NCBI GenBank assembly: GCA_937927435.1
Contig: CALBDW010000160.1
Span: 1-39,116, forward strand
Direction of reading: 5' to 3'
Length of the DNA: 39,116 bases
Source of the DNA: an uncultured Bdellovibrionales bacterium
GTDB taxonomy: Bacteria; Bdellovibrionota; Bdellovibrionia; Bdellovibrionales; JAMPXM01
Part shown: positions 1-7,110 of the stretch, one piece after another
Layout of the letters: each line of letters starts with the position of its first letter
How positions within the stretch are numbered: position 1 is the first letter of the stretch
Program-made: the position numbers and the translations under genes
The notes under the pieces: model-generated
The model's input: only the letters and a program-made list of their open reading frames with translations
What the model was told of the DNA's origin: nothing
Databases searched by the model: none

Positions 1-80
1 CCTGTGCCTGAAAGGGAAACGCGGGATCACCCACCATGAACCGACATGAACCAAAAATCAAAGATTTCAATGGTTTAAAT

Positions 81-157
81 TGGTCGGCGCGACTGGACTT
101 GAACCAGCGACCTCATGCACCCCAAGCATGTGCGCTACCAGACTGCGCCACGCGCCG
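81..157 (-). tRNA. tRNA-Pro (anticodon GGG)
   Basis: Read on the minus strand this folds into a complete cloverleaf. The 7-bp acceptor stem CGGCGCG/CGCGCCG is perfect. The anticodon stem CATGC/GCATG closes the loop TTGGGGT, giving anticodon GGG (proline, CCC/CCU codons). The T arm carries GGTTCAAGTCC. The discriminator A and the CCA end are encoded (positions 81-84). It is a stand-alone tRNA gene with its own promoter just upstream. Confidence 0.96.
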
Positions 158-169
158 CCAGAAGGCGTT

Positions 170-198
170 AATTTAGGAAACGAGAGCCATTAAATCAA
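170..198 (-). promoter_or_regulatory. sigma70-type promoter of tRNA-Pro
   Basis: On the minus strand TTGATT (193-198) and TAAATT (170-175) are separated by exactly 17 nt. They lie about 12 nt before the mature 5' end of the tRNA, which is the expected distance for a tRNA promoter with a short leader. Confidence 0.55.
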
Positions 199-283
199 GG
201 AGAAACTCCACCCGCGCCGGCGCCTAGGGGAGGCGACGCGCTGCTAAAGCTGTTCGGTCACTGATGCGGATCGGGTTCCTCTG

Positions 284-1615
284 TCAAAGAACGCAGATCT
301 GAGCCGCTTTTTTCAGCAGCCCATTGAGTTCGCGGGCGCGGGTGCGCTGTTCTTCGGGTGTGCCGACTTGAGAGCGCAGCTCTGAACGATAGCGGTTTAC
401 TTGTTCAAAGAAGTCCGCCGCGTTCTGGCTCTTAAATGATCGGCAAAGCGCGCTCATATCAATTGGCGCAAGCGAGCCTTGCGGCCGACTGGGCTGCGCG
501 TTTCGATCGATCGCATGTTTGAGAACAGCTTCTTTCAGAGCGAGGAAATGCTTTAACCCTCGCAAGGCCTCGCCGAATAAATCGGGACTTGTGGAAGCCA
601 AATCTTCGTAGTTGATAAGCGCGGCCTTTTCTCCGAGCTTCATAAAGTATGAGATGGCCGCAAACGTGCGGTAATGGAGCGCATTTTCGCTGACGATGCG
701 CTCAGCCGCTTCAATCACGCTTGTAAGATCCGCCGACGCGAGCTGACCGGGGGATCGTAAGATTTGAACATGCGCGGCTCGCAATACGGGGAAGAGATGA
801 TAGATTACGCCTCCGTCAGCGAACGTCGGGGAGCCCATTCCGAGATGGGGATTGACGGCGAGATAAGGCCCGATGATTCCCGAATAGAGGGTTCGAAGTT
901 GGGCCCGTTTCATGGCGACGTTTGGGTAACCTTCGCGAACCATGGCGAGGGCGGCGAAGGTCTCAGCGAAGGCCTCGCTCAGGTGTAGGTCGTAGGAAGA
1001 TTCCCCGGCGAAAGACGGTTGGGGCACGAACTTACGATCGAGGCAATGCCCGATTTCATGCAAGAGCGAAAAGAGACGTAGTTCTTCGTAGCTCAACCGG
1101 GGCTTGATGTTTTCGTACCGGATGGAGTCGTACGCTTCGGGCATGGAGGCGATTCCCAAAATGCGTTCAGTTTCGAGCCTCTGGTTCGAGTTTTCGGGAG
1201 CGGGGAAGACGACGCATAACTTCGTCTTCGGCCTGTCCCATCCGTTTTTCGTGTACAAGCGGAGAGCGAAAGCGGAATCGACAAGAAGATTGGTGTAGGA
1301 TTCGAGGTTGACTGTATCCTCGAAGTCAAGATCGACGTTCGTCTTTTGTTGAAAGTAAGACCCGATGAACTCAAGGCGCTTGTCCGACTGCGTGTCCCCC
1401 ATCAGTCCCTGCTGCGCAAGTTCCCATTCGAATTCGTTCCGGTCGAAAATGAGGATCGGGTACCCCTCGTGGGTGTCCGCGTAGATCTTTTGGAGACGAG
1501 CGATCAAGGCGGAATGTTCGCTCAGGGGAGATTGGGAAGCGGTCCGGGCGCCCGCCGAAAGCGGTAGCGCGAGGGCGATTGAAAGAACAGAAAGCGATAC
1601 GAGTCTCATCGGCAT
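284..1615 (-). CDS. secreted zincin-like putative metallopeptidase
   Basis: The 443-residue protein starts with a hydrophobic signal peptide (residues about 4-22, with an AGA-like cleavage site). The key motif is LLHEIGHCLD at residues 183-192: H185-E186-x-x-H189 is the zinc-binding HExxH signature. A glutamate about 24-28 residues further on (E213 or E217, in the stretch SEAFAETFA) could be the third ligand, as in gluzincins. I do not recognise a named family, and most of the chain looks like a helical globular domain. An ATG two codons downstream (MRLVSLSV) is an equally good start, since neither has a clear Shine-Dalgarno site. It is probably exported to the periplasm or outside the cell. 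The substrate is unknown. The gene at the right edge of the window carries a similar HEFGH motif but no other obvious similarity. Confidence 0.75.
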   Translation of the reverse strand: MPMRLVSLSVLSIALALPLSAGARTASQSPLSEHSALIARLQKIYADTHEGYPILIFDRNEFEWELAQQGLMGDTQSDKRLEFIGSYFQQKTNVDLDFEDTVNLESYTNLLVDSAFALRLYTKNGWDRPKTKLCVVFPAPENSNQRLETERILGIASMPEAYDSIRYENIKPRLSYEELRLFSLLHEIGHCLDRKFVPQPSFAGESSYDLHLSEAFAETFAALAMVREGYPNVAMKRAQLRTLYSGIIGPYLAVNPHLGMGSPTFADGGVIYHLFPVLRAAHVQILRSPGQLASADLTSVIEAAERIVSENALHYRTFAAISYFMKLGEKAALINYEDLASTSPDLFGEALRGLKHFLALKEAVLKHAIDRNAQPSRPQGSLAPIDMSALCRSFKSQNAADFFEQVNRYRSELRSQVGTPEEQRTRARELNGLLKKAAQICVL

Positions 1616-1774
1616 TCGGCGAGTATAAATGAGACCCGTTGAGATTTCGAATTTTTTCTCGATTTTTTTAAACGTTCAAACGAAGTGACAATCTACGACC
1701 CGTTTAATGCTAAACGAGCGTGACACTGACGAATTTCGTCGCCGCGCTCGAATGGAGAACGGGAGTTCGAGGGC

Positions 1775-3157
1775 TCAGTTGACCGTCGGTCCCGAAGTCG
1801 AAGGCGCTTCGAGTTCTTTTTTGATAACCGGGTCACAGGCGGCGCTCATGAGTTTATCCATGACTGAGACGACCGCCGCATGCTGCAGCCAGTTTTCTTT
1901 CTTCTTGAGATCGTCGCTCTTTTCGGCGTCTTTGTCGATGAACGTTTCGTCGTTCTCCGGGTCGCGCATGGAGTTGAGCCACGTGTTCCGCATTTTCACC
2001 GCGTGCTCGATGGCATCCTCTCCCTTAATGCGAGGATCGATCACGACGCTTCGTTTTCCGTAGAGCGGTCCGTTCGTGTATTCAAGAAGGAATTCTTCGG
2101 TATAGGCTGCAGGCTTGAATTTCATATAGCGAACTTTCGAGAGTTTTCCCCCATCGAAAACGTAAACTTTCGCGCGGGAAGGATCGACAATGAAGGGGCC
2201 GTCGTTTGTCCCGCTGACGGAAATCGCGTGGTATTCCTGGATTTCAGTGACCCTCCCATTATTGTCGAATTTCATGATGCGTGAAATTCTTCGTTTTTCC
2301 TTTTCGTCGATCACGGTGACGACGAATTCCGGAACTTTGCTGGTCGGGCACGAGTTGATCGCGAACTTCATCGATTCAAACGTTTCCGTCGGTTCTCCAA
2401 GTTTCGCCTTGACCTGCTCTTTTTCGCAGACATGGCCGGCAAGCCCCCAGAAGATGCAGAACAGCGCCCGCTCAAAAGGAACTCCTTCTTGGCGCGAGAC
2501 GATGGCGGCGCCGCTGATAAGACCGCCGCTGGCGGAAACGGCTGAGACTTCGAGGACTTTTCCGGCGAGTTTACCGGCCTTTTCGAGAACGAATCCCGAA
2601 GCTCGCGCGATATAAGGCCACGCGAAGCGGGCGGCGACCACGGAACCGCGGGCGGCCGCAAGGAGGAGTGGATGGGCTTCAGCCTCTGGAACCATGAGAC
2701 GATAAAGCGAAGTTTTGCGGTTTTTAGCGTTGAGAAGCTTTTTGTATAGTAGATTCGTTTGAAACTCGAGCGAGTCTTTGGGATTAAAGACCCACTTGAT
2801 GTTGTTGACTTCATACTGGTTTGCGAAAAGATCGAGCGGGCGAAGAAGGATCGTTTCATTGCCTACTTCGAACTGGAGCCGCCCTTCGCCCAGGTAGGTG
2901 ACCTTCGGCCTCTGTTCCTTTTTCAGTTTGGATTTAAGGATCTCTTTTTCCCTGTCGGGAAGTCCTTTACCGAAAACTTGGACGAATTTTTCCGGTGTGT
3001 CGGCGTGCGCGTAGTAGTTTGCGAACGTCTCAAAAATCATTTCGGCGAGAAGCTTTTCGGAGCGGGTGCGTCTTGAGTTATCGTCGGCTCTTGTCACGGA
3101 CGACAACACGATTAAGAGCGAAGACAGACCAAATAGGATAATAAACGACCTTTTCAC
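1775..3157 (-). CDS. secreted hypothetical protein (460 aa)
   Basis: I chose the GTG at 3157 because GAGGAAG lies 6 nt upstream of it, while the ATG seven codons earlier (3178) has no ribosome site. From the GTG the protein begins with a textbook Sec signal peptide: KR, then about 18 hydrophobic residues, with cleavage near VTRA-DD. The mature part has a charged N-terminal region, a hydrophobic/alanine-rich middle (about residues 165-225) that could be an amphipathic or membrane-associated helix pair, two cysteines near residues 236-246, and a beta-rich C-terminal half. No catalytic motif is visible and I recognise no family. It is transcribed towards the zincin-like gene but separated from it by about 160 nt, so co-transcription is possible but not shown. 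Confidence 0.75.
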   Translation of the reverse strand: MKRSFIILFGLSSLLIVLSSVTRADDNSRRTRSEKLLAEMIFETFANYYAHADTPEKFVQVFGKGLPDREKEILKSKLKKEQRPKVTYLGEGRLQFEVGNETILLRPLDLFANQYEVNNIKWVFNPKDSLEFQTNLLYKKLLNAKNRKTSLYRLMVPEAEAHPLLLAAARGSVVAARFAWPYIARASGFVLEKAGKLAGKVLEVSAVSASGGLISGAAIVSRQEGVPFERALFCIFWGLAGHVCEKEQVKAKLGEPTETFESMKFAINSCPTSKVPEFVVTVIDEKEKRRISRIMKFDNNGRVTEIQEYHAISVSGTNDGPFIVDPSRAKVYVFDGGKLSKVRYMKFKPAAYTEEFLLEYTNGPLYGKRSVVIDPRIKGEDAIEHAVKMRNTWLNSMRDPENDETFIDKDAEKSDDLKKKENWLQHAAVVSVMDKLMSAACDPVIKKELEAPSTSGPTVN

Positions 3158-3302
3158 GGCGAGCTTCCTCGATGTCATTAATTCAGAGGCTTACGTTCCT
3201 TCATTATCGGAAGGCGGCGCATGAAACTCGAATTTCGAGGGGAGAGAAATTTGGTATTTCGGCCGTAAGTCGCGGTGCAAGGTTCAAAAGCTGTGATCGA
3301 TT

Positions 3303-3348
3303 GTCTCACAACGAGACGAGTTGGGGCTTGTGAGGCAGTTTTTATAAC
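3303..3348 (+). promoter_or_regulatory. candidate promoter with adjacent hairpin upstream of the esterase-like gene
   Basis: TTGGGG (3321-3326) and TATAAC (3343-3348) are spaced by 16 nt and face the downstream lipoprotein gene. A small inverted repeat GTCTC-acaac-GAGAC (3303-3317) sits immediately before the -35 box and could be an operator. The match to consensus is only moderate. The rest of the 267-nt gap holds nothing else I can name. Confidence 0.35.
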
Positions 3349-3424
3349 TGGAGAGACTAGATTCACGTTAGACATTGCGTGTTTAGAGTTGAGGACCTCG
3401 GCCTATCGAAGAAAGAATGGGGCG

Positions 3425-4276
3425 ATGCGCTTTTTGCCGCTCGCGTTTCTTTTATTTCTCACCGCCTGCGTGACGATCACTGGCGCGGTCACGGAGCCTT
3501 TTCGGAAGCGCTCCATCGTCGCCGACGGATGGACGGGGCGGGAGTGCGGCTCGGTTTCGGGAGCTGAGTATTGCGTCTATGAAACGGCTCCGAACCCGCG
3601 GCAAACCGTGTTCTTCTTTCATGGCCTTCTGGATGACGCGAGAGTAATGGAGAGGTCGCTTGCGGATGAGGTGGATCTCGATACGGTACTCAACGGACTC
3701 GGGCCGATTCGTGTGGTCGTGGTGAGCTTCGGTATTTCGTGGCTCATCACCCCGTATTCCGAGCGCACTGTCGGTCCCGAAAAAGCGACGCTGGCGAACT
3801 TTAGAGACAACATCCTTCCTCATTTGGAGGCGAAGTTTCGATTGCCGAAGCCGTACAAAGCGCTCGGTCGCTCGATGGGGGGCGCGAATCTCGCGGTGAT
3901 CTGCGCGGCTTTGCCGGATCTTTTTGAACGTTGCGCGCTCTTGAATCCCATGCTGGTTCCCGACAGTACGGATCCCTGGCTTCCATTTTGGCGGAACAGA
4001 GATTGGCGCCCGAGCTTCCTGATCGTGAGGAACTATGAAGACCCAAAGCGCTGGCGTGAAAACCGTCCATCAGCACTCATGCGAAACGCATGTAAGATGC
4101 CGCCGGTTTACGTGACGGCTTGTCAGCACGACGATTTCGGACTCTTCGAGGGACCGAAAGAATGGGCCGACGAGGCGCGGAAAAAGGGCGTAAAAGTCAC
4201 GCTCCGCCTGGTTGATGGTGACTGCAACCATTACCGTTGGCCGGCCGAAGAAGTGAGGAGATTTTTGGCGGAATAA
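3425..4276 (+). CDS. alpha/beta-hydrolase (esterase-like) lipoprotein
   Basis: The ATG at 3425 gives a lipoprotein signal peptide ending in the lipobox LTAC (C15); the reading frame is open further upstream but not coding-like. The 283-residue protein has the hallmarks of an alpha/beta-hydrolase. FFHGLLDD near residue 64 resembles the oxyanion-hole loop. GRSMG at 148-152 is the nucleophile elbow with Ser150. An Asp at about 236-237 (QHDD) and His269 (DCNHY) complete a plausible catalytic triad. It fits the putative esterase/acyl-hydrolase group (PF00756-like), acting at the outer or inner membrane face of the periplasm. The substrate is unknown. Its last 46 nt overlap the 3' end of copA on the other strand. 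Confidence 0.8.
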   Translation: MRFLPLAFLLFLTACVTITGAVTEPFRKRSIVADGWTGRECGSVSGAEYCVYETAPNPRQTVFFFHGLLDDARVMERSLADEVDLDTVLNGLGPIRVVVVSFGISWLITPYSERTVGPEKATLANFRDNILPHLEAKFRLPKPYKALGRSMGGANLAVICAALPDLFERCALLNPMLVPDSTDPWLPFWRNRDWRPSFLIVRNYEDPKRWRENRPSALMRNACKMPPVYVTACQHDDFGLFEGPKEWADEARKKGVKVTLRLVDGDCNHYRWPAEEVRRFLAE

Positions 4277-6576
4277 AGTTTTAAGTTTCGCAGGCGGAGC
4301 GCGTTTGTGATCACCGATACGGAGCTTAAGCTCATCGCGAGGCTCGCAAACATCGGGCTCAGGAGAAGGCCGAAAAACGGGAAAAGAACGCCGGCGGCCA
4401 CAGGTATTCCGAGAGTGTTATAGACAAAAGCGAAAAAGAGATTTTGCCGTATGTTCGCCATCGTTTTTTTGCTCAGTTGATGGGCCTGGGCGATGCCCGT
4501 GAGATCGCCCTTAATGAGCGTGATTCCGGCGCTTTCGATTGCGACGTCGGTCCCGGTTCCCATCGCGATACCGATATTGGCCTGAGCTAGCGCGGGCGCG
4601 TCGTTGATGCCGTCTCCGGCCATCGCCACGACTTCGCCGGCCGCTTGGAGTTGTTTGACGTATTGCTGTTTTTGGTCGGGCAGGAGTTCGGCTTCAAAAC
4701 GGTCGATACCGATTTGCGATGCGACGGCGGCGGCTGTGAAGCGGTTATCGCCTGTGAGCATGACGACTTTAATGCCGTTTTTGTGGAAGTACTCGATGGC
4801 ATCTTTCGTCGTAGCTTTAATGGGGTCCTGTACGGCGATAAGGCCGGCGGGTTTCCGGTCGACGGCGATGAACACAGTGCCGGCACCGGAACGCTGCAAG
4901 GTTTCCGCCGCTCGTTCCAGAGGTTCGATTCCGACGCGGAACTTGTTCATGAGGTGTTTGTTTCCGACGAGGATTTCTTGCCCGTCGACCCGGCCTTTAA
5001 GACCGAGGCCCGTCATGGAGGAGAAATCGCCGACGGCGAGAAGTTCAAGGCTGCGTTTCTTGGCTTCCGTGACGATCGCTTTGGCCAACGGGTGTTCGCT
5101 TGTATTTTCGACGGCGGCGGCGAGTTTCAGAACTTCGTTTTCGTTCCAGTCGGGGAGAACGGAAATAGCGTGTAGCCGAGGTTTGCCGAGGGTGAGGGTT
5201 CCGGTTTTATCGACCACCAAAACGGAGATCTTTTCCATTTCTTCGAGGACTTCCGCGCTTTTAATGAGGATTCCGTGGCTCGCGCCTTTCCCGATGCCGA
5301 CCATAACAGACATGGGGGTTGCGAGACCTAAAGCGCAAGGGCAGGCGATAATGAGGACCGCCACGGAGTTCAAGATCGCGTAAGTCAAAGCGGGCTCGGG
5401 ACCGAATTTGAGCCACACGAGAAAGGTAACCACGGCGATCAGGATAACGGTGGGGACGAAGTACGCTGAGACGAAATCGGCGAGTCTTTGGATCGGCGCG
5501 CGGCTTCTTTGGGCTTGCGCGACCATTCTCACGATTTGAGCAAGCAGCGTTTGCGAGCCTACACGAGTCGCTTCCATGACGAACGTTCCTGTTCCGTTCA
5601 TGGTGGCTCCAGTGACGGCACTACCGGGGCCTTTTTCGACCGATAGAGGTTCGCCTGTAATCATGGACTCGTCGACGAAGCTTTTTCCTTCGACGACTTT
5701 GCCGTCGACCGGCACTTTTTCGCCGGGACGCACGCGTAGCCGGTCTCCAATCCGAATGTCTTCGATCGGAATATCCTCCTCACGTCCATCCGGAAGGATT
5801 TTTCTGGCGGTTTTGGGCGCACGTCCCAGAAGGGCGCGAATCGCATTGCCCGTACGTCCTCGGGCGCGCAACTCGAGAACTTGACCTAAAAGGACGAGCG
5901 AAGTGATGACAGCGGCGGCCTCGTAATAAACCGCGATCATCCCGTGCATGCGGAAATGCTCAGGGAAAAGTTGCGGGAAGAAAGTGGCGATCACGCTGTA
6001 AGCATAGGCCACACCTGTCCCGATCGCGATGAGCGTGAACATGTTGAGGTGACGGGAGCGGACGGAATCCCATCCCTTCTTGAAGAACGGAAGGCCGCCC
6101 CAAAGAACAACGGGACCCGCGAGCGCGAATTGGATGAGAGCATTAAGCCAGCCCGGAACGGCTTTCTGGACCGGCTGGCCCGGAATCAGATCCGACATCG
6201 CGAGAAGCAGGAGTGGGATCGTGAAAACAAGACATATTTTCAGTCGCTTCGTGAAGTCGGCAAGCTCCGGATGAATCTCTTCTTCGAATCCGATCTCCTC
6301 CGGCTCCAAAGCCATCCCGCAAAGGGGGCAAGCGGCCGGGCCTTTTTGCCGGATTTCCGGATGCATCGGGCAAGTAAAGGTTTTTGCTTTATCTGCTTCG
6401 GAGACGGGGATTGCTTTGTTCCGAAGGTATTTTTCGGGCTCCGCTTCGAACTTCGTTTTGCACTTGGGATTGCAAAAATAGTAACTTGTACCTTTGTAGA
6501 AGGCCTGTCCGCCTCTCGGGGCTTCCGGATCGACTTTCATTCCGCAAACGGGATCGATAGCGAATCGTTCGTCCAT
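4231..6576 (-). CDS. copA: Cu(I)-exporting P1B-type ATPase with YHS and heavy-metal-binding N-terminal domains
   Basis: A 781-residue P-type ATPase that pumps Cu(I) (possibly Ag(I)) out of the cytoplasm. The ATG at 6576 is preferred: GGAG lies 7 nt upstream, and longer versions would start inside the promoter. Order of parts: YHS-type domain (residues 5-50, DPVCGM), a second metal-binding zinc-ribbon-like domain (66-95, CPMHP...CPLCGM), transmembrane helices, actuator loop with TGEP (308-311), the ion-path motif CPC (412-414), the phosphorylation motif DKTGTLT with Asp456, TGDN, GDGIND, and a final helix with MSLSSVSVITNALRL, which matches Cu(I) pumps. There are no classical HMA MxCxxC domains; YHS replaces them. 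The gene is divergent from cueR and has its own CueR-type promoter. Confidence 0.95.
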   Translation of the reverse strand: MDERFAIDPVCGMKVDPEAPRGGQAFYKGTSYYFCNPKCKTKFEAEPEKYLRNKAIPVSEADKAKTFTCPMHPEIRQKGPAACPLCGMALEPEEIGFEEEIHPELADFTKRLKICLVFTIPLLLLAMSDLIPGQPVQKAVPGWLNALIQFALAGPVVLWGGLPFFKKGWDSVRSRHLNMFTLIAIGTGVAYAYSVIATFFPQLFPEHFRMHGMIAVYYEAAAVITSLVLLGQVLELRARGRTGNAIRALLGRAPKTARKILPDGREEDIPIEDIRIGDRLRVRPGEKVPVDGKVVEGKSFVDESMITGEPLSVEKGPGSAVTGATMNGTGTFVMEATRVGSQTLLAQIVRMVAQAQRSRAPIQRLADFVSAYFVPTVILIAVVTFLVWLKFGPEPALTYAILNSVAVLIIACPCALGLATPMSVMVGIGKGASHGILIKSAEVLEEMEKISVLVVDKTGTLTLGKPRLHAISVLPDWNENEVLKLAAAVENTSEHPLAKAIVTEAKKRSLELLAVGDFSSMTGLGLKGRVDGQEILVGNKHLMNKFRVGIEPLERAAETLQRSGAGTVFIAVDRKPAGLIAVQDPIKATTKDAIEYFHKNGIKVVMLTGDNRFTAAAVASQIGIDRFEAELLPDQKQQYVKQLQAAGEVVAMAGDGINDAPALAQANIGIAMGTGTDVAIESAGITLIKGDLTGIAQAHQLSKKTMANIRQNLFFAFVYNTLGIPVAAGVLFPFFGLLLSPMFASLAMSLSSVSVITNALRLRNLKLYSAKNLLTSSAGQR

Positions 6577-6607
6577 TCTCCGTCTCCGTTTGAACGCGTT
6601 CATCGCT

Positions 6608-6638
6608 ACTATCAACCCTCCAATCATGGGAAGGTCAA
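6608..6638 (-). promoter_or_regulatory. CueR/MerR-type promoter of copA (19-bp spacer)
   Basis: On the minus strand TTGACC (6633-6638) is followed by a 19-nt spacer and GATAGT (6608-6613). The spacer carries the inverted repeat ACCTTCC...GGAGGGT. The long 19-bp spacer with a dyad between -35 and -10 is the signature of MerR-family activated promoters. The predicted start of transcription near 6601 supports translation of copA from the ATG at 6576. Confidence 0.88.
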
Positions 6639-6649
6639 ATCAACTCTTC

Positions 6650-6680
6650 TTGACCTTTCAATAATTGGAAGCTTTAGTCT
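6650..6680 (+). promoter_or_regulatory. CueR/MerR-type promoter of cueR and the multicopper oxidase (19-bp spacer)
   Basis: TTGACC (6650-6655), a 19-nt spacer with the dyad ACCTTTC...GGAAGCT, and TAGTCT (6675-6680). It points the opposite way to the copA promoter, with the two -35 boxes only 11 nt apart. This implies that CueR controls its own operon as well as copA. Confidence 0.85.
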
Positions 6681-6703
6681 CAAGACGAGTTTGTGAGGGT
6701 GAC

Positions 6704-7093
6704 ATGCATATCGGTGAAGCGGCCAAGGCGTCGGGCGTCAACGCCAAGTTGATTCGTCATTATGAATCCATAGGCCTCATTCCAAAAGCGAGCCGGACGG
6801 CGTCAGGTTACCGCGTCTATACGGATGCGGATGTGCACACGCTCATTTTCGTGAAAAGAGCGCGAAGTCTCGGATTTTCGATGAAGGAAATCAAACAACT
6901 TGTCGGCCTTTGGCGGAATAAATCGCGGGCGAGCTCCGAGGTCAAAATTCTTGTCCAAAAGCATATCATGCGGCTGGACGAGAGGATCAGAGAGCTTGAG
7001 GCGATGCGCGATACGCTGAAACACTTGGCCCGGAACTGCCGTGGTGACAGTCGGCCCGACTGTCCGATCTTGGAAAATTTAGCCGGACGATAG
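6704..7093 (+). CDS. cueR: CueR-type Cu(I)-responsive MerR-family regulator
   Basis: A 129-residue activator. The ATG at 6704 has GAGGGT just upstream; the reading frame extends further 5' but that part lies in the promoter. Residues 1-70 form the MerR winged-helix domain (IGEAAKASGV, IRHYESIGLI, SGYRVYT). Residues about 80-110 form the dimerisation helix. The metal loop has Cys112 and Cys120 in CRGDSRPDC, and Ser77 is present. These are the positions used by E. coli CueR to bind a single Cu(I) and to exclude divalent ions. It sits between two matching promoters and 17 nt upstream of the oxidase gene, so it very likely regulates copA and its own operon in response to cytoplasmic copper. Confidence 0.93.
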   Translation: MHIGEAAKASGVNAKLIRHYESIGLIPKASRTASGYRVYTDADVHTLIFVKRARSLGFSMKEIKQLVGLWRNKSRASSEVKILVQKHIMRLDERIRELEAMRDTLKHLARNCRGDSRPDCPILENLAGR

Positions 7094-7110
7094 AGCCGTA
7101 TGGGGATGCG

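Noticed and set aside
4604..5383. Long plus-strand frames opposite copA
   Set aside because: They are shadows of the GC-rich copA coding sequence, which has all P-type ATPase motifs in order.
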